Positions 8,102 to 16,904 of a stretch of DNA of 64,000 nucleotides are shown here, one piece after another. The stretch comes from Bacteroidota bacterium (GTDB lineage: Bacteria; Bacteroidota; Ignavibacteria; UBA10030; UBA8401). The position numbers and the translations under genes are program-made. Positions within the stretch are counted from its first letter, which is position 1, and every line of letters starts with the position of its first letter. The notes beneath the pieces are model-generated. The model was not told the DNA's origin. It worked only from the letters and a program-made list of their open reading frames with translations, and searched no databases. The stretch is from the NCBI GenBank assembly GCA_035506275.1, contig DATJPT010000006.1:348635-412634 (forward strand), written 5' to 3'.

Positions 8102-9091
8102 CTATCCTCGTTCCTGTGACGCCAGGCCTGCCTTCACCAGTTCATGGATATGCACCATGCCGACAGGGCGATGGCTGCGGTCGACGATGATCAGCTGCGT
8201 GATCTTGAACGTTTCCATTTCCTGAAGGGCCGCGGCGGCAAGAGCGCCGAACAAAATCGTTTTTGGATTGCGCGTCATGACCTGCTCCGCAGTCACCGCG
8301 GAGACGTCGGTCGTTTTTTGCAGAAGCCTGCGAAGGTCGCCGTCCGTGATCACGCCTTTGAGAATTCCCTCCGCATCGACAACGCACGTCGCGCCGAGCC
8401 GTTTCGTGGTCATTTCGATGATCGTATCCTTCAAACTCGCCGTGAGGGGCACCGTAGGGACAGCGGCCCCGCCGGTCATCAGCTCTTCGATCTTCAGGAG
8501 GAGCTGCTTGCCGAGGTTCCCCCCCGGATGGAACATCGCAAAATCTTCTTTGCTGAAATTTCTTTTTTCCAGGAGCGTGATGGCAAGAGCGTCCCCCATC
8601 GCCAGAGCGGCCGTCGTCGACGACGTCGGAGCCAGGTCGTGCGGACAGGCCTCCTCTTCCACTGAAATATCGAGGACCACGTCCGATTGGCGTGCGATGG
8701 ACGAGTTGACGCGCCCGAGCATGGCAATGACCGGCACCTGGATCCGCTTGAACATCGGTATCAGGTTCGAGATCTCCTGCGTCTCGCCGCTCTTCGAGAG
8801 ACAAACCACGACGTCCTCTTTCCGCACCATTCCCAGGTCGCCGTGGACGGCATCCGAAGGATGAAGAAAAATGGCCGGTGTGCCGGTCGAGTTCATCGTC
8901 GCAACGATCTTGCGCGCGATGATCCCCGACTTCCCCATCCCCGTCACGACGATCCGCCCCTTCGCTTCGAAAATGACCTTGACGGCCTGTTCGAACGTTT
9001 CGTCGATCTTGTCGACGAGCGCGGCCAACGACTGCGCTTCCACGCGGATGACGTGCTTCCCCTTTTCAATTTCAAACGATGGAGTATTCAT
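8102..9091 (-). CDS. kdsD: D-arabinose 5-phosphate isomerase (KpsF/GutQ family)
   Basis: 329 residues, matching the family. An N-terminal SIS domain (about 30-170; VTGMGKSGIIARKIVATMNSTG, SKSGETQEISNLIPMFKR) is followed by LAPTSSTTAALAMGDALAI and two CBS domains (about 205-325; LKGVITDGDLRRLL, RPVGMVHIHELVKAGL). It converts ribulose 5-phosphate to arabinose 5-phosphate, the substrate that KdsA condenses with PEP to Kdo 8-phosphate. Its start overlaps the stop of the unknown upstream gene by four bases. It belongs to the kdsA-lptB operon. Confidence 0.95.
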   Translation of the reverse strand: MNTPSFEIEKGKHVIRVEAQSLAALVDKIDETFEQAVKVIFEAKGRIVVTGMGKSGIIARKIVATMNSTGTPAIFLHPSDAVHGDLGMVRKEDVVVCLSKSGETQEISNLIPMFKRIQVPVIAMLGRVNSSIARQSDVVLDISVEEEACPHDLAPTSSTTAALAMGDALAITLLEKRNFSKEDFAMFHPGGNLGKQLLLKIEELMTGGAAVPTVPLTASLKDTIIEMTTKRLGATCVVDAEGILKGVITDGDLRRLLQKTTDVSAVTAEQVMTRNPKTILFGALAAAALQEMETFKITQLIIVDRSHRPVGMVHIHELVKAGLASQERG

Positions 9092-9870
9092 TTTTTAAAG
9101 AATGAGAGAATTTTACCGGCCAGCGTCGACTTCCTTGAAGCCGGTGCTGCTATTCTGCCAAGGTCGATCTTTTTTCTCAATTTATTGTATTGGACGAAGG
9201 CCGCGCCGAGGTCGGTATCGGAGTACGTCCGGAGGTCCCTGAAAAAATTCTCCGCGGCAAGGGCGACCTTCGGATCGCGGATGTTCTTGTACAACATCAG
9301 CGCGTTGTGAAAATTCGTCACCGGCACGAGATGATTGACCCCGTCGCCGGCGTCATGGATCCAGATCTTTTTATCGGCTGAACAGACAGCGAGGGTTGCA
9401 TCCCCGCCAACCTCCCTCCGGAGCAACACTTCCCGCGGTTGCGCGCCGCACGCCGGACACGGCTGGCCCGGCGACCATGCCGAAAAATTCCACTGCCGGC
9501 GCACCGAGAGTTTTTCCGGAATCGCATCGCTGTTCAGTCCGACGATCTCGAACTCAAGCTGGTCCTCGAACAGCTCGCGGAGCGTCGCGGCGATGCTCGC
9601 TTCCTCGGCTTCAACCACTCCATACGCGAACACCTGCGGCAGCGGCGATTCCACGTCCGGAACAATTTCTTTCTCGGCCAGAATATAATTTCCCGTTCCC
9701 CTGCGGCCTTCGCCGACAACAACCCATTCCGAAACATACCTGCGGTATTCCCTGTATCCCGGCTTTGATTCAGGAAGCAGCCAGAGCAGCGTAGTCCGTT
9801 CAAACGGAGTCAGCTGCCGGGGATACAGCGCCTGTTGCCCGTTGCGGGAGGAACTGTGGTTCACGACCAT
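9088..9870 (-). CDS. Protein of unknown function between kdsA and kdsD
   Basis: 260 residues; I do not recognise the family. No signal peptide or membrane segment is visible, so it is probably cytoplasmic. The middle holds a CPAC pair (about 146-149) and one more Cys (AVCSADKK, about 170), short of a full four-ligand zinc ribbon unless His residues (WIHDAG, VNHLV) contribute. Charged helices occupy the C-terminal quarter, ending in KILSFFKK. It overlaps the kdsA end by 10 bases and the kdsD start by 4, so it is tightly built into the Kdo/Lpt operon. A role in Kdo synthesis or LPS assembly is possible only on context. Confidence 0.8.
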   Translation of the reverse strand: MVVNHSSSRNGQQALYPRQLTPFERTTLLWLLPESKPGYREYRRYVSEWVVVGEGRRGTGNYILAEKEIVPDVESPLPQVFAYGVVEAEEASIAATLRELFEDQLEFEIVGLNSDAIPEKLSVRRQWNFSAWSPGQPCPACGAQPREVLLRREVGGDATLAVCSADKKIWIHDAGDGVNHLVPVTNFHNALMLYKNIRDPKVALAAENFFRDLRTYSDTDLGAAFVQYNKLRKKIDLGRIAAPASRKSTLAGKILSFFKK

Positions 9871-10691
9871 CCGTTCTTTTTCACAAGGGAATCGATCGCC
9901 TTCGCCTGGGCGAGCAATTCTTCCAGGCGTGAAAGCGGAAGCTGGCTTGCCGCATCGCTGAGCGCTTTGGCAGGCTCGGGATGCGTCTCGACAAATAATC
10001 CGTCGATCCCCACCGCCACGCCGGCGCGCATGATCGGAAAGATATACTGCGGCTGTCCGCCGCTCTGCCCGCTGTCGTTGCTGGGAAGTTGGACTGAATG
10101 CGTCGCGTCCAGGACAACGGGATAACCGAGCGAGCGCATTATCGGCAAGCCGCGCATATCGACGACAAGGTTGTGGTAACCGAACGTCGCTCCCCGCTCG
10201 GTCACAAGAATTTTTTCATTTTCTGTCGAAGCGACCTTTTCCACGGGATGCCTCATATCTTCGGGGGCAAGGAATTGGCCTTTCTTGATGTTCACCGCCT
10301 TCCCCGTCCTCCCTGCCGCAACCAAAAGGTCTGTTTGACGGCAAAGAAATGCCGGGATCTGAAGAACATCGGCGACCTGGGCTGCGGCATGGACCTCTTC
10401 GACCGAATGGACATCTGTCAGTATCGGAACGGCAAGCCCTTTCTTTATCTCCGCTAAAATTTTTAACGCCTCATCAATGCCGATTCCGGTAAATCCTCTG
10501 ACGCTCGTCCGGTTCGCCTTTTTGTATGACGATTTGAAGATGAAAGGGATGCCAAGCCGCGATGTGATCTCTTTGATCTTTTCCGCGGTGGATAGAACCA
10601 TCTCCCGGCTTTCGACGACGCAGGGACCGGCAATCAGCACCAAAGGATTGCTTCCGCCGATGGAAATTGAAGAAATTGTTACCGTTTTCAT
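9861..10691 (-). CDS. kdsA: 3-deoxy-8-phosphooctulonate synthase (Kdo-8-phosphate synthase)
   Basis: 276 residues. The segments LIAGPCVVESREM, FKSSYKKANRTS, GFTGIGIDEALKIL, QIPAFLCRQTDLLVAAG, VNIKKGQFLAPEDM and DATHSVQLPS give the complete family signature. It condenses arabinose 5-phosphate with PEP to Kdo 8-phosphate. It is the first gene of the tight kdsA - unknown - kdsD - lptC - lptA-like - lptB operon; 106 bp separate it from the DUF92 fusion gene upstream. Presence of Cys in QIPAFLCRQ is common to both metal and non-metal types, so metal dependence is not settled here. Confidence 0.96.
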   Translation of the reverse strand: MKTVTISSISIGGSNPLVLIAGPCVVESREMVLSTAEKIKEITSRLGIPFIFKSSYKKANRTSVRGFTGIGIDEALKILAEIKKGLAVPILTDVHSVEEVHAAAQVADVLQIPAFLCRQTDLLVAAGRTGKAVNIKKGQFLAPEDMRHPVEKVASTENEKILVTERGATFGYHNLVVDMRGLPIMRSLGYPVVLDATHSVQLPSNDSGQSGGQPQYIFPIMRAGVAVGIDGLFVETHPEPAKALSDAASQLPLSRLEELLAQAKAIDSLVKKNGWS

Positions 10692-10797
10692 AGGTTTTCA
10701 CCAACAAAATAGCAATCTTTTGGGGGAAAGTAAAGGTGAATAAGGATGACGGCAATATGCTGTACGAGAGCGTTACGAAGGAAATTCGGGCAGATTC

Positions 10798-12336
10798 CTA
10801 CATTGGTACAGAGAACATCAGGAGGAAAAAGAAGGGGCCGGCAATTGCGCAAACCCAGTTCACAACATCATTGTTCACCCATCGTACACCCCCGGCGAGC
10901 TGCGCGGGCGTATCGCAATGTGTTGTCCGCTCCGTCATCTTCCTGCACACGTCACACTGATACCTTGCCTGAAGCGTTGCTCCAAGAAAACTGTCCGCAA
11001 GCGAACCAGCTATCCCCGACACAACAATCAACACGAACGCACGGATGAGTACATCGCCGGCCAGCCAAACGGATCCGCTCAACGCAATGAAGAGTGCTCC
11101 GAGCGCTCCTCCAGCGATTCCGGCGATGGAGACGGCTCCGCTCGTGCCGGTTTCTGCTTTTTTCAAGGTCGTGATCGAGCGGGGAGATCCTTTTGCCAAC
11201 AGACCGATCTCTGTCCCCCACGTATCCGCAGTCACCGCGGCGAGCGACGCAAGATACAGCGCGTACCATCCGGGATATCCCGGAAAGAAATACCAGAACA
11301 GAATGATGATTCCCGCGGCACCGCCGTTCGCCGCAACCTGCCCCGCATCCCGGGTATCGCTTTTTTCGAACATCAGTTGGAAGGCCGCTTTTCTTTTCTT
11401 GCCGAGTTTTGAAAGCAGGCTCGAGAGAAGAAAGAATGCCAGGATAGGGATGGTCCATTGCCATCCCCCCGATCCGAAAACTATCGCGGCAAGAATGAAT
11501 GTCGCCACGCTCCCGCTGGCCGATAAGAAGCGGAGCGAGAACGAAATGGCCGCGAACACCAGTGCAAGCACGACGCCGGCGATAAACTGGACGGGTACAT
11601 GGTGCGGAAGCGGTGAAAGACAATAATGAAGAACGAACGCCGTCGAAAGCGGGATCGCAAGGTTGTCCAGGCCCTTTGAGGAGATCGCTTCCCATGCAGT
11701 CGCAAAAAGCGAAACGGCAAAAGCAATAAGGACCGAGGCAACATGATGCGACAGATGAAGCGAGCGGGAAAGTTGAGCATTCATCATAAGCCCGGACATC
11801 GTCTCAAGAACGACGACAACAATCAGAAATGTTGTTGCAAACATTGCGAACGAACCTTCGAGAGACTTTTTGTCGCTTGTCAGAGCATAGTTGTGAGGCG
11901 AACGAAGGTTCTCGCCGACGATGGCCGCCGCGGCGTCCCCCAATCCGAGCACGAGGATCGACGCAGAAATAAGCTGAGGCATCGAGTCCCAGCACAACAA
12001 CACAAGGATCAAAAATGAAAGGGGATAGTACACCGTCCCGTACGACCGTCTGTTTGTCCCGTGCATCCCTTTCAACAGGCCGAACTCTATGGCGGCAAAA
12101 TTAACGACGATGAAGATCACAGCCAGGAGGATCGCCGGAATGCCCGACACGAATATCCGGGGAGCGAAGAAGATCAGGATGCCGGTGGAGATATGGACCA
12201 GTTTCCGCGTTACTTCGGGGGACCAGCGGAGCGCCTTCCTCACCCCTTCCGCAAGGACGATGAAGGACGTCAGTCCAAACAAGAGGAGAGAAAAAGACAG
12301 CCACTCGGAATTCGTCGGCGGAGAAAGAAGGTGCAT
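10798..12336 (-). CDS. Membrane protein fusing a polyprenol/phytol kinase-like half with a DUF92 (VTE6-like) half
   Basis: About 512 residues, 13 or more membrane segments. The N-terminal ~240 residues carry the SEC59/DGK1/VTE5 kinase pattern: VTRKLVHISTGIL, LGLGDAAAAIVGE, KKSLEGSFAMF. The C-terminal ~260 residues are DUF92: RDAGQVAANGG, VTADTWGTEIG, ETGTSGAVSIAG, DSFLGATLQ, WVNNDVVNW. VTE5 phosphorylates phytol in plants and cyanobacteria, and VTE6 (DUF92) phosphorylates phytyl phosphate. A single chain could therefore take a free prenol to its diphosphate. That function is inference. The ATG at 12336 is chosen over a TTG that follows the holA stop directly (12343-12345). holA lies immediately upstream. 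Confidence 0.85.
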   Translation of the reverse strand: MHLLSPPTNSEWLSFSLLLFGLTSFIVLAEGVRKALRWSPEVTRKLVHISTGILIFFAPRIFVSGIPAILLAVIFIVVNFAAIEFGLLKGMHGTNRRSYGTVYYPLSFLILVLLCWDSMPQLISASILVLGLGDAAAAIVGENLRSPHNYALTSDKKSLEGSFAMFATTFLIVVVVLETMSGLMMNAQLSRSLHLSHHVASVLIAFAVSLFATAWEAISSKGLDNLAIPLSTAFVLHYCLSPLPHHVPVQFIAGVVLALVFAAISFSLRFLSASGSVATFILAAIVFGSGGWQWTIPILAFFLLSSLLSKLGKKRKAAFQLMFEKSDTRDAGQVAANGGAAGIIILFWYFFPGYPGWYALYLASLAAVTADTWGTEIGLLAKGSPRSITTLKKAETGTSGAVSIAGIAGGALGALFIALSGSVWLAGDVLIRAFVLIVVSGIAGSLADSFLGATLQARYQCDVCRKMTERTTHCDTPAQLAGGVRWVNNDVVNWVCAIAGPFFFLLMFSVPM

Positions 12337-12345
12337 GCGGAACAA

Positions 12346-13380
12346 TTATGTGGAAGGAGCTTGAACGGACGGCTGCCTCATGATCTCGCACAACACAACG
12401 TCCATGATGAGCTTCGGGTCGGCAGCGGAGGACTTCAATTCACGGTCGGCTTTCGTCAGAGCGAGAAATGCGTTTTCGATGGCCGCTGGAGAATAGCCGC
12501 GAAGCTGGGAAAGATATTCTTTAATGAAATAGGGGCTGACTCTGACGGCGCCGGCGAGCTCGAACTCGGATTTCGAGGAGGCCTGAAGTTCACGCAGCTT
12601 CGCCATGATGATAAAATGACGCGTGAGCATGACGATGATCAGCTGCGGGGATTCTCCGCTGTCGAGCATCCGTTCGACAATCTCGAGCGATCTCGAGACA
12701 TTTTTTTCGCCGACCATCTTTGTCAGTTCAAAGACAGTGAATTCCTTGGAGATGCCGACGACAGCCTCCACATCCTCCAGCTCGATCATCGATTTCGAAC
12801 CGATCGCGATCAGCAATTTGTCGATCTGATTCGAGACTTCACGGAGAGAATTGCCGACGTATGCCTGCAGCAGTTCCGCCGCCTCCGGCGTAATGGTCTT
12901 GCGGAACTGCGACACGCGGCGCTGGATCCACCCGGGGACCTCGTTATCGTACAGCCGGCTGAATTCCCCGACGACTGAATTCTTTTTCAGCAGCGGGTAC
13001 GGTTTCTTGCGTGTATCGGGCTTTGAAGCGGTCAGAATGAGACAGGTGGAAGGGGACGGATGCTCAACATAGGGCTCGATCAGCTCCTTGTTCGCCACCC
13101 GGTCGAAATCCTTGACGATGACGACCCGGCGCTCGGCCATCATCGGAAAGGACGAAGCGATGGAGACAATGTCTTTTCCGTCCGTTTCGCTCCCGTGAAT
13201 CACGTCCAGGTTGAAACCCCTGGTCGCGGGGTCGATGCCTTCCTCGACGACGGCATCGATAATTTCATCGATCAGGAAATCCTCTTCGCCCGAGAAAAAA
13301 TAGATCGGGGCAAAATCCTTTCTTTTGATGGAGGAGAGAAAGGTATCGACGGAGGATTTCGTTTTTGCGCTCTTTGCCAT
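12346..13380 (-). CDS. holA: DNA polymerase III subunit delta
   Basis: 344 residues, normal for the family. The N-terminal IYFFSGEEDFLIDEIIDAVVEEGI, the MAERRVVIVKDFDRV segment and VGEFSRLYDNEVPGWIQRRV are typical of the clamp-loader delta subunit, whose AAA-like fold lacks a working Walker A. It opens the beta clamp within the clamp-loader complex during replication. It is followed with a 9-base gap by the DUF92 fusion gene and preceded by the cyclophilin gene 14 bp away, so the three could share a transcript. Confidence 0.92.
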   Translation of the reverse strand: MAKSAKTKSSVDTFLSSIKRKDFAPIYFFSGEEDFLIDEIIDAVVEEGIDPATRGFNLDVIHGSETDGKDIVSIASSFPMMAERRVVIVKDFDRVANKELIEPYVEHPSPSTCLILTASKPDTRKKPYPLLKKNSVVGEFSRLYDNEVPGWIQRRVSQFRKTITPEAAELLQAYVGNSLREVSNQIDKLLIAIGSKSMIELEDVEAVVGISKEFTVFELTKMVGEKNVSRSLEIVERMLDSGESPQLIIVMLTRHFIIMAKLRELQASSKSEFELAGAVRVSPYFIKEYLSQLRGYSPAAIENAFLALTKADRELKSSAADPKLIMDVVLCEIMRQPSVQAPST

Positions 13381-13394
13381 TGGCGTACGGCGTG

Positions 13395-14000
13395 CTATTG
13401 CACTACCACTTTTTCGATAACCACTTTGTGAAGAGGATTATCATTCCGGTCACGCGGGACGGCAACGATCTTGTCGACGACCTCCATCCCTTTGACGACC
13501 TTTCCGAAAACGGAATATTGGCCGTCTAAGGAGGGGGTCGGCACCACGGTGATGTAGAACTGGCTGCCATTCGATTTGCGGAGCGGGTTCACGGCATCTC
13601 CCTGCCTCGCCGCTGCAATGACCCCGCGATCGTGCTTCAACCCGATCTCGGCGTCGATGGTATATCCCGGTCCGCCGAGCCCGTCTTTCGACCGGTCGTC
13701 CCCCTTCGAGTTCGGATCCCCTCCCTGGATCATGAATCCGGGAATAACGCGATGGAACGTCGTTCCGGCATAAAATCCCTCTTTTGCAAGCTTGCGGAAA
13801 TTTGCCGCATGCTTCGGCGCTTTATCATCCGCCAATTGAACGGTGATATCTCCCATCGAAGTTTTGATGACGACAAGACCGTGCGGTTCTTTGTTTTTTT
13901 CCACTGATGGTTTTCCTTTCTTGGTTGAACTGGAATCCTGGCTCACCGAAAATGCGCTCAGAAAAATTGTCCCGGCAAACACGATCAGAGCTGCTTTCAT
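13395..14000 (-). CDS. Secreted cyclophilin-type peptidyl-prolyl cis-trans isomerase
   Basis: 201 residues. A signal peptide (1 to about 20) is followed by a short Lys/Ser-rich linker and a cyclophilin domain (about 40-201). FHRVIPGFMIQGGDP holds the catalytic Arg region, with GSQFYITVVPTPSLDGQYSVFGKVVKGM downstream. It speeds proline isomerisation, here most likely in the periplasm during folding of exported proteins. The start is well supported: AGGAGGAAG stands six bases before the ATG at 14000. Trp of the classic cyclosporin site is replaced by Tyr (DGQYSVFG), which is usual in bacterial forms. Confidence 0.94.
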   Translation of the reverse strand: MKAALIVFAGTIFLSAFSVSQDSSSTKKGKPSVEKNKEPHGLVVIKTSMGDITVQLADDKAPKHAANFRKLAKEGFYAGTTFHRVIPGFMIQGGDPNSKGDDRSKDGLGGPGYTIDAEIGLKHDRGVIAAARQGDAVNPLRKSNGSQFYITVVPTPSLDGQYSVFGKVVKGMEVVDKIVAVPRDRNDNPLHKVVIEKVVVQ

Positions 14001-14017
14001 GCGTTTCTTCCTCCTGC

Positions 14018-14728
14018 TTAAAAATAATAGATGACCCCGAAATTGACCCCCACGACGAACATCGACAGGGACGCCGCCCTTCCTTCATTCTGCAAAACAG
14101 TCCCGCTCCCATTTTTCAGGTTCCCGAGCAGCTCCCATCTCATCGATCCCCCGATGTATCCGTAAAAATGGCCGTCGAAGGCGGTTTGCCCGACTGCCTG
14201 CGCCTTGAAACCGATCCCGTGGGTGGAATACGTGATATCGTTGCCGTAGGAATCTTTTTGCTCCAGCGACCCGGTGTGGTAACCGAGTCCCCCCCCGAAT
14301 TTGATGAAATATCCGATCCCGGAAAAAACATACTGCGCCATCGCCGTCGGCATGCTGACCGAATAGAATTCTGTATACGTCCCCGCGATGGAATTCGGAA
14401 GCGTGTATGATTTGAAAAGGTATCCGTACTCGAGCGCTCCCCCCCATTGATCCGTGACCGGAAATTCGGCGCCGCCAAAAAATTCGATATTGGTGCCGAA
14501 ATCCGGGACCTGCTGTGCCGGGTCGGCGAGCGTGTTAAGATATTTCACCAGGCCGGGAGCCGCGGCAAGAGAGACCCCCATGCCGCCGTACACCGCAAAA
14601 GAATTATCCTGCGGCGGAATGACGATGGGGGGCAGCGTGGCCTGCGCAAATGAAACAGCCGTGCAGCATATCACGGCGACCATACTTGAAAGAAATTTTC
14701 CGGCTGACGCTGACAGCTTAGAGTTCAA
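14018..14728 (-). CDS. Predicted outer-membrane beta-barrel protein, family not recognised
   Basis: About 236 residues from a TTG at 14728. The open frame continues upstream into the next gene, but only sequence below 14730 has sense as a signal peptide: the TTG start gives a basic n-region (MNSKLSASAGK), a hydrophobic core and AQA as cleavage site. The ATG at 14683 would leave only 15 residues with no positive charge. The mature protein alternates hydrophobic and polar residues, is rich in Gly and aromatic residues (FAVYGGMGVS, GYFIKFGGGLGYHTG, FYGYIGGSMRWELLG) and ends in Phe, as outer-membrane barrels do. About 8-10 strands would fit. It overlaps the oxidoreductase gene by 11 bases. Function unknown. 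Confidence 0.72.
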   Translation of the reverse strand: MNSKLSASAGKFLSSMVAVICCTAVSFAQATLPPIVIPPQDNSFAVYGGMGVSLAAAPGLVKYLNTLADPAQQVPDFGTNIEFFGGAEFPVTDQWGGALEYGYLFKSYTLPNSIAGTYTEFYSVSMPTAMAQYVFSGIGYFIKFGGGLGYHTGSLEQKDSYGNDITYSTHGIGFKAQAVGQTAFDGHFYGYIGGSMRWELLGNLKNGSGTVLQNEGRAASLSMFVVGVNFGVIYYF

Positions 14729-16871
14729 CGGGAAGTCCGGTCTCCAACGATTCAATGATCTTGAACGTCGCCCTTGTGGTGGCGACGAGGCTCTGGAACG
14801 GGATGAGGTCTTTCGCAAGATGGACAGAGCTGATAAATTCCTCGACTTCGGCTTTATGCCCCTTTTCAATAGAAGAAGTTTCCTGAACCTTTCTCGCGCC
14901 TCCATGGAACATCTCCAGCACTTTGAAATTGTCGATGACCGCCGTCTTCCCCCCCGAGAACATTTCGATGCGTTCCTTCGATACCGCCGGATCGCCGTTC
15001 GCGAGATACGTGACCACGCCGACGGAGCCGTTCGAAAGCCGGATCGTTATCGCAACGTTGTCGCCTTGTGTCCGCTCTCCCCCCAGCGACAGCGATTGCG
15101 CAAAAACCGAGACCGGTTCGCCGTTCGTAAGATACTGGATCGTATCGATGAAATGACATACTTCGCCGATGATCCTTCCGCCCCCTTCAACAGGATCCTG
15201 CGTCCAATGATCTTTGGGAAGAAAACCGGCATTCACTCTGTAATTGACCAGCATCGGTTCAGCCGCATTGTCGAAGAAGGCCTTGGCCTGCCGCACCGAG
15301 GGAGAAAACCTGCGGTTGAATCCGACCATGAACCGGAGATGCGATTGTTGTTTCGCCGCATCGTGGGCTTTGACGACTTCGTCGAGCTCGCGTTCGTTGA
15401 GCGCAAGGGGCTTTTCAACGAAGACATTCTTGTGATGCTTCATTGCCTGGACACACATCGCGGCATGAAGATTATGGCGCGTCGCGATAAAGACGGTATC
15501 GATATTGTTCGACGCGAAAATTTCCTTCGGGTCGGCGGTCGCTGACTCGAAGCCGAACTGCCGTGCGACGTTCTTGGCGTTCAAACCGTTGGAGGTGCAC
15601 ACGCTCTTTAAGGCGGCCCGTTTGACATCAATGAACGGCAAAAGAGAGCTCTGGGCAAAGTTCCCCGCGCCGATGAATCCCACCGACAGCGATCCCTTTG
15701 TTTCCCGCGGCGGGGCGACGAGGACGCTCTTCGCCGCCGCTTTCCTTTCGTGCGGGTATTCAAGCATCACGCCGATATAGCGCTCCTTCGCCCCCTTCGA
15801 GATCAAGTGATACGCTTTCAACGCTTCTGCGATTGGAAAGGTATGTGTCGTCAGCTTTTCGACGTCGACTTTCTTTTCCTGCACAAGCCGAAGGAATTCT
15901 TCCATGTTTCGTTTTTCTGTCCAGCGGACGAACGCCACCGGATAATCGATCCCTTTTTCTTCGTACGACTTGTCATATCGTCCGGGACCGTACGACCGTG
16001 AGATCCTGAACTCAAGTTCTTTCATGTAATACGGGGCGCGCGGAATGGTGATTCCGACGTCGCCGACTAAAACAACGCGTCCCTTGTCGCGCGCGATCTC
16101 CCCCGCCAGCTGCACCGGGTCGCTGCTTTTTGTCGCCGCCGTGATGATCACTGCATCGATGCCGAGCCCCCGAGTGCGGGACTGGATATCCGAGGTCAAT
16201 CCCCTCGAATTCCGGTGAAAGGCCGCATCGGCACCGAGGGTTTTCGCCAGCGCCACCGAGCGTGCGTCGAGGTCGATGCCGACGACCGAACATCCGGCGG
16301 CTTTCAAAATCTGAACCGTCAATTGTCCGACCAGTCCGAGCCCGATGACGGCGACGGTCTCTCCGAGCGTCGGGGCCGTCAGCCGTACTCCCTGGAGCGC
16401 GATCGCTCCGACGGTCGTGTACGCTGCCTCCTTCATCGACAGTTCGGGGGGGACTTTGGCGCAGAGATTCTTCGGGACGAAGAGCACTTCGGCATGGTTC
16501 GCCGAACTGCCTCCGCACGCAACCCTGTCGCCGACAGAAAAATCGTCAATATCCCCCGCGACGCCGATGACGGTCCCGGCAGAGCTGTAGCCGAGCGGGC
16601 CGAACGCCTCGAGTTTTGTCATCACTTTCCTGTAAACGTTCATCACGCCTTGCTGCTTCATCTGCTGAAGGACGAGCTTCACCATGTCGGGGTTCGAGCG
16701 CGCCTTGGAGATCATGCTCCCCTTCCGCTTTTGAACGGACGAGCGTTCCGTCCCGGCGCTGATGAGAGAGTATTCGTTGCGGACGACCACGCCCCCGCTC
16801 CGGAGCGCCGGCTCGGGAACCTCTTCCACGTGCATGGTCCCCTTCTTCATTTCCTGCGAAACTTGTTTCAT
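14718..16871 (-). CDS. Bi-domain oxidoreductase: zinc-type alcohol dehydrogenase fused to a Gfo/Idh/MocA domain
   Basis: About 717 residues from the ATG at 16871, which has GAGGTG six bases upstream; a TTG six codons earlier lacks one. Residues 1 to about 375 are a medium-chain dehydrogenase (GRVVLVGDVGI, Rossmann motif VIGLGLVGQLTVQILKAAG). Residues about 400-717 are a Gfo/Idh/MocA oxidoreductase (VGFIGAGNFAQSSLLPF, NVFVEKPLALNE, GGGRIIGEVCHFIDTIQYL). This fusion is known from surface-polysaccharide gene clusters, often near heparinase II/III and asparagine-synthase homologues. Both partners occur here, but about 35 kb away in the capsule locus. The exact substrate is unknown. Confidence 0.88.
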   Translation of the reverse strand: MKQVSQEMKKGTMHVEEVPEPALRSGGVVVRNEYSLISAGTERSSVQKRKGSMISKARSNPDMVKLVLQQMKQQGVMNVYRKVMTKLEAFGPLGYSSAGTVIGVAGDIDDFSVGDRVACGGSSANHAEVLFVPKNLCAKVPPELSMKEAAYTTVGAIALQGVRLTAPTLGETVAVIGLGLVGQLTVQILKAAGCSVVGIDLDARSVALAKTLGADAAFHRNSRGLTSDIQSRTRGLGIDAVIITAATKSSDPVQLAGEIARDKGRVVLVGDVGITIPRAPYYMKELEFRISRSYGPGRYDKSYEEKGIDYPVAFVRWTEKRNMEEFLRLVQEKKVDVEKLTTHTFPIAEALKAYHLISKGAKERYIGVMLEYPHERKAAAKSVLVAPPRETKGSLSVGFIGAGNFAQSSLLPFIDVKRAALKSVCTSNGLNAKNVARQFGFESATADPKEIFASNNIDTVFIATRHNLHAAMCVQAMKHHKNVFVEKPLALNERELDEVVKAHDAAKQQSHLRFMVGFNRRFSPSVRQAKAFFDNAAEPMLVNYRVNAGFLPKDHWTQDPVEGGGRIIGEVCHFIDTIQYLTNGEPVSVFAQSLSLGGERTQGDNVAITIRLSNGSVGVVTYLANGDPAVSKERIEMFSGGKTAVIDNFKVLEMFHGGARKVQETSSIEKGHKAEVEEFISSVHLAKDLIPFQSLVATTRATFKIIESLETGLPVEL

Positions 16872-16904
16872 AGACTGCACCTCATTCAATGGATCCGCCC
16901 GCCG

